Source of the DNA: Planctomycetota bacterium
Lineage (GTDB): Bacteria; Planctomycetota; B15-G4
NCBI GenBank assembly: GCA_029259745.1
Contig: JAJDEO010000063.1
Location: 124,001 to 188,000, forward strand
DNA length: 64,000 nucleotides
Direction of reading: 5' to 3'
The position numbers were made by a program, and so were the translations under genes. Positions 1 through 7,490 of the stretch are shown piece by piece; position 1 is the stretch's first letter; every line of letters begins with the position of its first letter. The notes beneath the pieces are model-generated. The model saw only the letters and a program-made list of their open reading frames with translations. It did not search any database and had not been told where the DNA came from.

Positions 1-2
1 TG

Positions 3-1379
3 CTCACCGATGTGATCGACACGGTGAAGTTCCACCTCAAGAAGAACACGCTGCGCGCCATCGTGACGGTGGATCGCGAGCCGTACGAAGCATCGTTCCG
101 CGGCGACCCGTTCTTCTCCACGGAGATGTCGATCAAGCAGCTGCCGGTGCTCGAACGCGACGACGTGCTGGCCGTGCTCGGCGAGTTGCGCAGTCGGCTC
201 GAGAAGCACTTCGACGTCACGATCACCGACGAGGCCCTCGAGGCTGCCACCACGGCGTCACTCGAATCGCGCGAGTACGTGCCGCCGGGCGCGTCGATCC
301 GCATCCTTGACGAGGCCTGCTCGCTTGCGCGGGCGCGGATGGTTGACGAGGTCACGGCTGAGCACGTGACACAGTCGCTGAAAGACTCCGAGAGCACGAC
401 CGCGTCCGACTTCGATCGCCGTCGCCTCGCGTCGCTCGAACGCGTGCTCAGCGAGCGCGTTCTGGGACAGCACGCGGCCGCCGAAGCCATGGCGCGTCGC
501 GTGCGTCTCGCGAAGCTCAAGCTCGACCGCAAGCCCGAACGCCCCGACGGTGTCTTCCTGTCGATCGGCCCGTCGGGCGTCGGCAAAACCGAGATGGCCC
601 GCGCCCTCGCGACAGCGCTCTACGACGACGAGAGCCGACTCATCCGACTTGACATGTCCGAGTACATGGAGCCGCACTCCGTCTCACGCATCATCGGCGC
701 GCCGCCCGGCTACGTCGGCTACGGCGAGGAGGGCGCGCTCACGGGCCCCGTCTCGCGTCTCGGTCACGCGATCGTTCTGCTCGACGAAATCGAGAAGGCC
801 CACCCGCAGGTGCTCAACCTCTTCCTGCAGGTCTTCGACGACGGCCGACTGACCGACAGCCGCGGGCGCACCGTCGCGTTCTCGGACACCGTGATCATCA
901 TGACGTCGAACATCGGCCGCGAACTCTACGCGGTCGGCGGCGACGCCGGCATCGGCTTCACGAAGGACGCCGACGCGCCCGACAAGCCGATGATGGACAT
1001 GGTTCGCAACCACCTGCTCAAGGTGCTGCCGCCCGAGTTCGTCAACCGCATCGACGAGCTCATCCCCTTCCGCGTCCTCGGCGACGACGACATCCTCGAG
1101 ATCGCCACGAAGCTGCTCAAGAACGAAGCGGACCGTTGGGCGACGTGGGGCAAGACGCTCACGTACGACGATGACGTCGTCAAGGTGATCGCGACGGCCG
1201 GCTACGACCCGCGCCTCGGCGCACGTCACATCGAACGCAACGTCGAGCGCTTCGTCATCACGCTCATCAGCGACGCCGCCGTCCACGCGAGCTTCGACAA
1301 CGTGAAGACACTGGAGCTCGCGGTCGTCGATGGCAAGGTAGCCCTCACGATGGACGAGGCGGCACCGACGGCGGGGTAG
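3..1379 (+). CDS. Clp/Hsp100 AAA+ ATPase, C-terminal part (5' truncated by the window)
   Basis: The reading frame is open to the left edge, so the N-terminus lies outside the window. The visible 455+ residues hold the end of the first AAA+ module (LRAIVTVDREPYEASF, then the lid with RILDEACSLARARM) followed by a complete second module: Walker A GPSGVGKT, Walker B VLLDEIEKAHP, the pore-type GYVGYGEEG segment, sensor region IIMTSNIG, and the small D2 domain ending in DPRLGARHIERNVE. Hsp100 proteins of this type use ATP to thread and unfold proteins, alone (ClpB) or with a protease (ClpA/C). The end of the first module lacks the paired arginines (ERRF-like) expected after the sensor-1 strand; the sequence there is GDPFFSTEMSIKQLPV. 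ClpA/B/C class cannot be settled without the N-terminus. It ends just before a convergent gene remnant. Confidence 0.9.
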   Translation, partial: LTDVIDTVKFHLKKNTLRAIVTVDREPYEASFRGDPFFSTEMSIKQLPVLERDDVLAVLGELRSRLEKHFDVTITDEALEAATTASLESREYVPPGASIRILDEACSLARARMVDEVTAEHVTQSLKDSESTTASDFDRRRLASLERVLSERVLGQHAAAEAMARRVRLAKLKLDRKPERPDGVFLSIGPSGVGKTEMARALATALYDDESRLIRLDMSEYMEPHSVSRIIGAPPGYVGYGEEGALTGPVSRLGHAIVLLDEIEKAHPQVLNLFLQVFDDGRLTDSRGRTVAFSDTVIIMTSNIGRELYAVGGDAGIGFTKDADAPDKPMMDMVRNHLLKVLPPEFVNRIDELIPFRVLGDDDILEIATKLLKNEADRWATWGKTLTYDDDVVKVIATAGYDPRLGARHIERNVERFVITLISDAAVHASFDNVKTLELAVVDGKVALTMDEAAPTAG

Positions 1380-1396
1380 GCGGGCGGGCGGAGACG

Positions 1397-1621
1397 TCAG
1401 TGATCGAGGCGGTCAAGCGCGTCGAGATCGGCGCTGCCTTGCGGACGCCCGGTGGCACGCTTGTTGCGGATGAGGTCGTTCCGGGAAATCACAGGATCGT
1501 TCAGGTCACCAACGCAGTTATGCGTTCGCTGATCCCACGCCTCGTCGAAGTCCACGCCATCGATCGACGTCAAGAGATCGATACGGCATGGCGCCACTCC
1601 GATCTCCACGACCATCTCAGG
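1397..1621 (-). pseudogene. 3' remnant of a DUF6036/AbiEii-like nucleotidyltransferase
   Basis: The last ~74 codons of a minus-strand frame read like the C-terminal part of the small nucleotidyltransferase family that keeps the motif IGxPPxRIDLLTxIDGVxFxEAW followed by xVIxRxDLIRNKRAxGRPxDLADLxAL. Here one sees EIGVAPCRIDLLTSIDGV, then NDPVISRNDLIRNKRATGRP and SADLDAL. Upstream of this segment the frame turns into low-quality, arginine-rich sequence with no GG(Y/H)A..D.D nucleotidyltransferase core, and the next gene starts to the right, so the catalytic N-terminal half is missing. Members of this family often travel in toxin-antitoxin or mobile contexts; no partner is visible. I call it a decayed gene; a real short protein is much less likely. 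Confidence 0.65.
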
Positions 1622-1757
1622 CTGAGCGCGGCGCGCAACTCGATCGGGCACACCCGCGGACCCTTCGCGAGCGGCAGTCACGCCCTCCCCGGTCCCGAGG
1701 CCTGCGGCGTCGTCATCCCCACGCTGTCGGTGGATTGACAACCTCGAACCGCGTCGC

Positions 1758-2723
1758 TCAACGACGCTTCGGGAAGCGCAGCGTGTGTACGCGCCAAGCC
1801 TCCTCGAAGACCCACGTGACACTGACCATTCCCTCGCGCGTCAGGTACGAGACGACCGCGCGCTTGCCGCCACTCGACGTTTCGGCTCGGTCGAAGACGA
1901 GGTCCGGCGCGTTGTCGCTCCACCCTCGCTTGTCGAAGCCGGACGTCATCGCCGCCTGCATCCTTCCGCGTGATTCCGGAGCAAAGAGCGCCGCAATCGC
2001 CGCGACGTCTTCGTCGTGCCAGGCCTGCTCGAACGCAGCTCGCGGGTCGTCGAGTGACGGCGTGCGCGTGGCAGCCCAGCGGACGATCGTCGTGATGACG
2101 ATCATCGCGACGATGACGAGCACGACTTGCAGCGTCGAACTCTTGTAGCGCCGCCCGACGCGTGCGCGCACGCCTTCGTCATCCGTGCGCTCGCGCCGAG
2201 CCGCGAGTGCCTCACGCCCCGCGCTCTTCTCCCAGATGTCGGGATAGTCGCGCATCGTCGATCGCGCTCGGAGGACAGAGCTCACGGCGAACCACGAGAA
2301 GGTCGCGAAGAGCACGTCGAAGAACCCGATGTTCGCAGGGTCGATCACGATCGCGAGCGTCGTCAAGAACGCGAGCATCAGCGACCAGAGCAAGGGCTTG
2401 TCGAAGATCTGATGCGCCGCGACGAGCGAGAGGACGATCACACCGACGACGAAGGTCGACGCGACAGCCGTGACGACGTCGATGTCGTCTGCAGCCACGA
2501 ACGTCACGATGAGCGCGAACGCGGCGACGCCGGCCTGCAGTCGATAGAGCGTGCGTACCGCCCGCAGCGACTTGCGAAGATCGCCGAGACCGCGCGCCGC
2601 GGCGAGCCGTGCGCGCTTCTCTTCGACGGCATCGTCCGGTCGCGCGCCGAGCTTGGCGCCGCACTCCGCGCACGTCACCGCTCGCTGTACGTTGAGCGCG
2701 TCACAACTCGGACACGTCGACAT
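1758..2723 (-). CDS. Membrane protein with N-terminal zinc ribbon, function unknown
   Basis: The protein begins MSTCPSCDALN and a second cysteine pair follows (CAEC), the layout of a compact zinc ribbon that often caps predicted membrane proteins. Five hydrophobic segments follow: around QAGVAAFALIVTFVAA, VVTAVASTFVVGVIVLSL, LLWSLMLAFLTTLAIVI, FFDVLFATFSWFAV, and a last one at LQVVLVIVAMIVITTIV. The C-terminal ~100 residues (DDPRAAFEQAWHDEDVAAIAALF...) look like a small soluble domain of the NTF2/SnoaL or DUF type outside the membrane. The start shown skips seven extra residues of the longer frame (to 2744), because the cysteine motif then lies at the N-terminus. No function can be assigned; it sits alone between a gene remnant and a divergent oxidoreductase. 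Confidence 0.75.
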   Translation of the reverse strand: MSTCPSCDALNVQRAVTCAECGAKLGARPDDAVEEKRARLAAARGLGDLRKSLRAVRTLYRLQAGVAAFALIVTFVAADDIDVVTAVASTFVVGVIVLSLVAAHQIFDKPLLWSLMLAFLTTLAIVIDPANIGFFDVLFATFSWFAVSSVLRARSTMRDYPDIWEKSAGREALAARRERTDDEGVRARVGRRYKSSTLQVVLVIVAMIVITTIVRWAATRTPSLDDPRAAFEQAWHDEDVAAIAALFAPESRGRMQAAMTSGFDKRGWSDNAPDLVFDRAETSSGGKRAVVSYLTREGMVSVTWVFEEAWRVHTLRFPKRR

Positions 2724-2844
2724 CGTCGCCAGCGGATCTTCCATGTCGCCTCCTCTTCCCTCGGCTCATCATGCGCGAGGATCGCGCCGACGCCTAGTGC
2801 GACCGGTGTATCGTGTGGCCCCCGACACCTCAGTGAGCCATGTC

Positions 2845-4179
2845 ATGACGACTGCAAGCGACCACACGCGTCGGCAGTTCCTCTCCGCGGCGGCTGTCAC
2901 GCTGGCAGCGTCTTCGCTCTCGGCGCGCTCTGTCGTCGCGCGCGCGCCCGCCAACTCGTTGCGCGTCGCTGCGTTCGGCGTTGGCGGCATGGGGGCTTCC
3001 GATCTCGGGTCTGTCACGAGCGCTGCGGGCGTCGACATCGTGGCTTTGTGTGACGTCGATTCGTTGCGCCTGGCGTCGGCCGCCGCGAAGCATCGACGCG
3101 CGCGCACGTTTCACGACTGGCGAGCCCTGTTCGACGTCATGCATCGCGAGATCGACGCCGTCGTCGTCTCCACACCCGACCACATGCACGGACCGATCGC
3201 GTTGGCGGCGCTGGATCTCGGCAAGCACGCGTACGTCCAGAAGCCGCTCGCGCACAACCTGCGCGAGTGCCGCGCGATGGCGGACATGGCGGCGGCGCGT
3301 GGCGTCGTGACGCAGATGGGAACGCAGATCCACAGTGAGTCGGCGTACAGGTCGGCGGTGGCGACGTTGCGCAGCGGTGCGATCGGGCGTGTTCGCGAGG
3401 CGCGGTTGTGGGTGTCGCGCTCGTGGGCCGGGCCGGCCGGCGGACGCGCGGATCGCAGCGACCCCGTGCCGGCGTCGCTCGACTGGGACCTCTGGCTCGG
3501 CGTCGCTGAGCGGCGTCCGTTCGTGAGCGGCGCTTACCACCCGGGCCGCTGGCGCGGCTGGCGTGACTTCGGCGCCGGCACGCTCGGCGACATGGGCTGC
3601 CACATCTTCGATCCCGTCTTCTCGGCGCTCGACCTGCATGCACCGCTGCGCGTGACGGCGTCGGGCCCCGCCCTCTACGCCGAAACCTTCTCGGGCGACG
3701 GCCGCGTGCACTACGTCTTCCCCGGCACGGCGCACACGCACGACGTCGTCGACATCCACTGGGCCGACGGGCCGGACGGACCGCCGCGCGCCGTCGCGCG
3801 TCCACTGCTCCCCGAGGGCATGGACCTGCCCGCTGCCGGATCACTCCTGATCGGTGACACGGGCGTGATGATCATCCCGCACTGGGCGATGCCGATCGTC
3901 GTCCGCAACCGCGAGGTCGACTCGAGCGCGATCATCGAGGTCCCGGGCAAGAACCACTACCACGAATGGGTCGATGCCTGTCGCGGCGACGGCACGACGT
4001 CGACGCCCTTCTCGCGCTCGGGCCCGGCAACCGAGACAGTGCTGCTCGGAACGCTCGCGGCCGCCGTCCCCGGCGAGACGCTGGCATGGGACGCACGATC
4101 GCAGACGGTCGACAACGCGACGGCCGACGCGCTCGTGTCGCGCACCTACCGTGATGGTTGGACGCCGGTCGGAATGTAG
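2845..4179 (+). CDS. Tat-exported Gfo/Idh/MocA family oxidoreductase
   Basis: A 444-residue protein starting MTTASDHTRRQFLSAAAVT, a twin-arginine signal with the RRQFL motif followed by a short hydrophobic stretch and an alanine-rich cleavage zone. The mature part starts with a Rossmann fold (LRVAAFGVGGMGASDL), then VVVSTPDHMHGPIALAALD and the KHAYVQKPLAHNLRECRAM segment that carries the conserved catalytic-site Lys-Pro of the family. Planctomycetes carry many such exported NAD(P)-dependent dehydrogenases acting on sugars or sugar acids; the cofactor is loaded before export, which explains Tat. The C-terminal domain ends with WDARSQTVDNATADALVSRTYRDGW. Substrate unknown. The frame is open further upstream, but the RR motif fixes the likely start. 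Confidence 0.88.
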   Translation: MTTASDHTRRQFLSAAAVTLAASSLSARSVVARAPANSLRVAAFGVGGMGASDLGSVTSAAGVDIVALCDVDSLRLASAAAKHRRARTFHDWRALFDVMHREIDAVVVSTPDHMHGPIALAALDLGKHAYVQKPLAHNLRECRAMADMAAARGVVTQMGTQIHSESAYRSAVATLRSGAIGRVREARLWVSRSWAGPAGGRADRSDPVPASLDWDLWLGVAERRPFVSGAYHPGRWRGWRDFGAGTLGDMGCHIFDPVFSALDLHAPLRVTASGPALYAETFSGDGRVHYVFPGTAHTHDVVDIHWADGPDGPPRAVARPLLPEGMDLPAAGSLLIGDTGVMIIPHWAMPIVVRNREVDSSAIIEVPGKNHYHEWVDACRGDGTTSTPFSRSGPATETVLLGTLAAAVPGETLAWDARSQTVDNATADALVSRTYRDGWTPVGM

Positions 4180-4192
4180 GTCGCGCCGCGGT

Positions 4193-4768
4193 TTACTTCG
4201 CGTCGGCAGCGACGATCCGACCGAATGCGACGCGCGCGCCTGCCTCGCCGGCCTCCCCGCCGAACGTGTCGGGTTTGGCGTGGATCACGAGCGAACGGCC
4301 GACAATCGAGTGATCGCCCGCGAGCTCGATGACGGAATCGATGAAATCGATGTCGGCCACGCCATAGGCATCGGCAAGGATGTTCCCGAGGTCGCCGACG
4401 TGGCGCTCGCCATCCGTGGGATGACCGTGCCTGTGGCCGTTCGGCGCGTAGTGGCCGCCGGCCGACGTCCCCTCGTCACGGTCGGAGAGGTCGCCGTGCT
4501 CGTGCACGTGGAAGCCGTGCAGCCCGGGTGAAAGTCCTTCGACGCGACCGCTGACGTGGACGCCCGTGCCGATCCGCACGAACTCCACGCGTCCCGTGAC
4601 ACCGCTGCCGCCGATGGGAACGAGTTCGGCCGACGCCTTGGCACCATGGACCGTCGAGTAGGTGCTCGACGAGGTCGCGTGATCGTGGTGGTGGTGGCGC
4701 ACGTCGCTCGACTGGCAGCTGAAGAGCACGAACGGGACGAGGAGTGCGGCAAGAGCGGTGAGCTTCAT
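4193..4768 (-). CDS. sodC: Cu/Zn superoxide dismutase, lipoprotein
   Basis: A 191-residue protein with the SodC core: GLSPGLHGFHVHEHGDLSD (copper histidines in HVHEHG), GGHYAPNGHRHGHP (zinc loop), GDLGNI, and the final GEAGARVAFGRI. It converts superoxide to peroxide and oxygen outside the cytoplasm. The N-terminus MKLTALAALLVPFVLFSCQSS is a lipoprotein signal with a lipobox ending at Cys18, so the enzyme is probably anchored in a membrane. Right after the lipid cysteine comes a histidine cluster (RHHHHDH), similar in idea to the metal-binding N-termini known in some SodC proteins. The ATG at 4768 was chosen for the signal; the longer open frame upstream reads as random sequence. It is divergent from dnaJ across 204 bases. 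Confidence 0.92.
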   Translation of the reverse strand: MKLTALAALLVPFVLFSCQSSDVRHHHHDHATSSSTYSTVHGAKASAELVPIGGSGVTGRVEFVRIGTGVHVSGRVEGLSPGLHGFHVHEHGDLSDRDEGTSAGGHYAPNGHRHGHPTDGERHVGDLGNILADAYGVADIDFIDSVIELAGDHSIVGRSLVIHAKPDTFGGEAGEAGARVAFGRIVAADAK

Positions 4769-4830
4769 GATGGGACTCGCGTGATGGGGATGGTCGCCTG
4801 ACGAGCAGCGAATCGCGTGCCGGCGCGCCA

Positions 4831-4844
4831 GGCTCACGTGAGCC
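4831..4844. promoter_or_regulatory. 14-bp palindrome in the sodC/dnaJ divergent intergenic region
   Basis: GGCTCACGTGAGCC is a perfect palindrome about 65 bases upstream of the sodC start and about 130 bases upstream of the dnaJ start. It is a plausible operator for one or both genes. The core CACGTG is shared with parS but the arms are not, so it is not read as a partition site. No known regulator can be named. Confidence 0.35.
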
Positions 4845-4972
4845 CAACGGGAGATGCCGTCGACAAAACAAGGATCGGGTCGCACGAGGAATAATGTGCA
4901 AACGTGTCGAACAAAGGACACCGAACTCCCGCGCGCTTTTCCCTGCGCCCCAGCCCCGCTAATCTGTGTGCC

Positions 4973-6007
4973 GTGAAGTTCCAAGACTACTACGAAGTGT
5001 TGGGTGTCTCGCGCGACGCGGACGCCAAGGCCATCAAGAGCGCCTACCGCAAGCTGGCGCTGAAGTGGCATCCCGATCGCCACGAAGGTGACGCGGCGGT
5101 TGATGCCGAGAAGCGCTTCAAGCAGGTCAGCGAGGCGTACGAAGTCCTTTCCGACTCCGAGAAGCGCGCGAAGTACGACCGCTTCGGCGAAAACTGGAAG
5201 CACGGCCAGGAGTTCGCGCCCGGCACGGGCGAACGCACGATGTCGCGCGAGGAGTTCGAGTCGGCGTTCGGCGGCGGCGGAGGCTTCTCGGATTTCTTCC
5301 AGGAGGTCTTCGGCCAGCAGTTCCGCCAGGACTTCGGCGGCAAGGGGCCGCGAGCGCACGGGCGCTACAGCTTCCGCGGCGCCGATGTGTCCGCCGAACT
5401 CGCGTTGCCGATCAGCGATGCGCTGGTCGGCGGCAAGCGGCGCTTCGAGATTCCCGGGACGACGAGCTGTCCGACGTGTGGTGGCACAGGCTTTGTCGAG
5501 AACCACGTGTGCCCGTCGTGTGGCGGCGTCGGCAAGGTGCGCAAGAGCAAGACGGTCGACCTCACGATCCCCGAACGCGCACGCGACGGACTGCGGCTGC
5601 GGCTCGATGGGCTCGGCGAGGCCGGACAGGCAGGCGGTGAGGCGGGTGATCTCCTGCTCACGCTGCGGCTCGTCGACGACGATGCCTATCGCATCGTCGA
5701 TGGGCAGCTCGAGGCGCGGCTCGTCATCAGCCCGTGGGAGGCCGAGGCGGGTGCGAAGATCGACCTGCGCACGGCGGTCGGCGTCGTCACGGTCACCGTG
5801 CCGCCGGGCACGCGCTCGGGGAAGCGCCTGCGCCTGCGCGGGCAGGGGTTGAGTGAGAAGTCTGGCACGCGCGGCGACTGCGTCGTTCGCATCGAGATCG
5901 ACCTCCCGGCGACCCTGTCGGCCGAACAGACGACCCTCCTGCGCAAGCTCGCAGAGGCGTCACGCGCTCCCGTGCTCGGCGGCGCCCGCGTGGAGGAGAC
6001 GCCATGA
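4973..6007 (+). CDS. DnaJ/CbpA-type co-chaperone
   Basis: A 344-residue J-domain protein. The J domain is at the very N-terminus (VKFQDYYEVLGVSRDADAKAIKSAYRKLALKWHPDRH, with the HPD motif that stimulates DnaK ATPase), followed by a glycine/phenylalanine-rich linker (GGGGGFSDFFQEVFG), a short cysteine region and a C-terminal substrate-binding domain (LTIPERARDGLRLRLDGLGE, PPGTRSGKRLRLRGQGL). Canonical DnaJ has four CxxCxGxG motifs binding two zincs; CbpA has none. This protein has only two (CPTCGGTG and CPSCGGVG), enough for one zinc site. The GTG at 4973 puts the J domain at residue 1. The gene overlaps the next one by four bases (ATGA), forming a dnaJ/cbpM-like pair. Confidence 0.88.
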   Translation: MKFQDYYEVLGVSRDADAKAIKSAYRKLALKWHPDRHEGDAAVDAEKRFKQVSEAYEVLSDSEKRAKYDRFGENWKHGQEFAPGTGERTMSREEFESAFGGGGGFSDFFQEVFGQQFRQDFGGKGPRAHGRYSFRGADVSAELALPISDALVGGKRRFEIPGTTSCPTCGGTGFVENHVCPSCGGVGKVRKSKTVDLTIPERARDGLRLRLDGLGEAGQAGGEAGDLLLTLRLVDDDAYRIVDGQLEARLVISPWEAEAGAKIDLRTAVGVVTVTVPPGTRSGKRLRLRGQGLSEKSGTRGDCVVRIEIDLPATLSAEQTTLLRKLAEASRAPVLGGARVEETP

Positions 6008-6258
6008 GCAACGACGTCGTGCGCATCCGAGGAAAGCTGTACGTGCGACTCGAGGACGTCGCACACGTTTACCGCGTGGAGCAGGCGTGGCTTCTCGACG
6101 TCTACGAACGCGGCATGCTCGGCAGCGGCGAGCCGGTCGGCACATCAATCGCCATCGCCGCCGTCCAGCTCGACCGAGTCGCAACGATCGTCCGCCTGCA
6201 CGAAGTCCTCGAACTCGACCTCGACACGATCGAAGTGCAGCTGCCTGACGACGACTAA
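6004..6258 (+). CDS. CbpM-like chaperone modulator (MerR-type helix-turn-helix)
   Basis: An 84-residue protein that begins four bases inside the end of the dnaJ/cbpA-like gene. Its sequence (VVRIRGKLYVRLEDVAHVYRVEQAWLLDVYERGML, then VQLDRVATIVRLHEVLELDLDTIEVQL) fits the short CbpM/MerR-like fold in which a winged-helix segment is followed by two helices. In Escherichia coli CbpM binds the J domain of CbpA and blocks its action; translational coupling here suggests the same adaptor job. The similarity is by layout and position as much as by residues, so the call is moderate. Confidence 0.72.
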   Translation: MSNDVVRIRGKLYVRLEDVAHVYRVEQAWLLDVYERGMLGSGEPVGTSIAIAAVQLDRVATIVRLHEVLELDLDTIEVQLPDDD

Positions 6259-6274
6259 CGCAACGCCGGCACGA

Positions 6275-7003
6275 TCACGGAAGCACGATCACGATGGGCG
6301 AGCCGGGCACGAATGGAATGCCCTGAAGGGCCGTGCCGACAACGTCGAGAAACAATGGGTCATCGGCTGGCGTGCCAAGCACAAAGGTGCCCTCTCCATC
6401 GGACATGCAGACGCCCACGATCGTGCCCGCAGCGTTTTTGGCCATGACCAAGGCCCCCGCCACACCCGTCCCTTGCGTACTGAGAACAAGGCCAGGGCTG
6501 AGTGCCACGAGCGCAGCGTTCGCGTTCACGCCGTGGTTCGGCGGCATGGGTACGAGCCCACCGAAGTCGGGCCCGACCATTAAACCGGCTCCAAGATCGG
6601 CGTTGGAAGCCCGACGCGCGGTGTCGGCTCCGCCGAGATCCGTGCCGGCGAACGAGTCGTGGGCCCCGGGGGCCGCGGGAATCCCGCCCCCCGGATCGAC
6701 GTTCGGTCCACGTGCCGGGGCAACGGACGTCCCGCTTCCCACACCCGTCACAGGGATGATTCCGCCGCCAAGGTCGCGCTGTGATGCCGGCCGCCGAGAA
6801 TCCCACGCGAGGATGTCTCGACACTCGTCCGGTGCGCTTACCGAGCCACCTCGCTTTCGCGCCGCCGCATGCGGCGCATCCCCGGGATGAGCGACAATCG
6901 GGATCCCGCCTCCTCCGAGATCGACTTCGCATGCGGGCATGCCTTGGGCAAACGCGGATCCCACGAGCGATAGAACGGCAACAAGCTGTCTCAGCAAGGT
7001 CAT
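6275..7003 (-). CDS. Secreted glycine-rich protein, paralogue of the 7107-7490 protein
   Basis: A 242-residue protein with a cleavable signal (MTLLRQLVAVLSLVGSAFAQG). The middle is low-complexity and repeats short glycine motifs of the type DLGGG / DPGGG / DLGGA, about six times between residues 25 and 150. The last ~80 residues (ALVALSPGLVLSTQG, GALVMAKNAAGTIVG, DGEGTFVLGTP, PLFLDVVGT, SPIVIVLP) match the neighbouring 127-residue protein almost segment by segment, and even the nucleotide sequence around the two stop codons is similar (GGAAGCACGATCACGAT in both). The C-terminal part looks like a small beta sandwich of the carboxypeptidase-regulatory type (xAxGTIVGxxxSDGxGxF). Function unknown; probably an exported or surface protein from a tandem duplication. 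Confidence 0.7.
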   Translation of the reverse strand: MTLLRQLVAVLSLVGSAFAQGMPACEVDLGGGGIPIVAHPGDAPHAAARKRGGSVSAPDECRDILAWDSRRPASQRDLGGGIIPVTGVGSGTSVAPARGPNVDPGGGIPAAPGAHDSFAGTDLGGADTARRASNADLGAGLMVGPDFGGLVPMPPNHGVNANAALVALSPGLVLSTQGTGVAGALVMAKNAAGTIVGVCMSDGEGTFVLGTPADDPLFLDVVGTALQGIPFVPGSPIVIVLP

Positions 7004-7106
7004 GTGCGCACTCCTGACAACACGGGGTCAACTCCTGGCGGAGTGACAGCGCACATGCGTAAGAGTCACACGATTCCCTGCAAGAACCGGCGGCGTCGGC
7101 CGACGG

Positions 7107-7490
7107 TCAGGGAAGCACGATCACGATAGGCGACCCTGGATCGAACGGTACCGAGTTCACCGGTGTACCCATGACGTCAAGGAACAGCGGACCGTCGACT
7201 GGCGTGACAAGCTCGAAGAAGCCGTCGCCGTCGGAGACCCCCGCACCGACGATCGTTCCCGCCGCGTTCTTCGCCATCACGATTGAACCAACGACGGCCT
7301 TGCCTTGCGTGTCGAGGATGAGGCCGGGGCTGATCGCGGCGAGCGGAACGTTGGTGTTCGCACGGTAGCTCACCGCCGGAAGCTGACCGCTCCCCCCGAG
7401 ATCGGGACCGGCCATCCGCACGCCGAGCTGCGCGATGACAGATGCCGAGAGAATAGCAACGACAAGAGCAGTCCAACGGGGCTTCATCAC
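7107..7490 (-). CDS. Small secreted protein, paralogue of the 6275-7003 protein
   Basis: 127 residues: signal peptide (MMKPRWTALVVAILSASVIAQ), one DLGGSG motif, then the same C-terminal beta-rich domain as the next gene (PLAAISPGLILDTQGKAVVG, VMAKNAAGTIVG, SDGDGFFELVTPVDGPLFLDVMG, SPIVIVLP). The domain resembles short carboxypeptidase-regulatory-like modules, but no family can be named with confidence. Its ATG overlaps the stop of the zinc-finger gene upstream by four bases, so it is translated with the sigma factor/zinc-finger pair and is likely the product they serve. Confidence 0.7.
   Translation of the reverse strand: MMKPRWTALVVAILSASVIAQLGVRMAGPDLGGSGQLPAVSYRANTNVPLAAISPGLILDTQGKAVVGSIVMAKNAAGTIVGAGVSDGDGFFELVTPVDGPLFLDVMGTPVNSVPFDPGSPIVIVLP

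Noticed and set aside
1400..1738. Plus-strand 112-codon frame opposite the nucleotidyltransferase remnant
   Set aside because: The conserved family motif is on the minus strand; the plus frame has none.
4831..4844. Second parS site
   Set aside because: Shares only the CACGTG core; the TGTTT/AAACA arms needed by ParB are absent.
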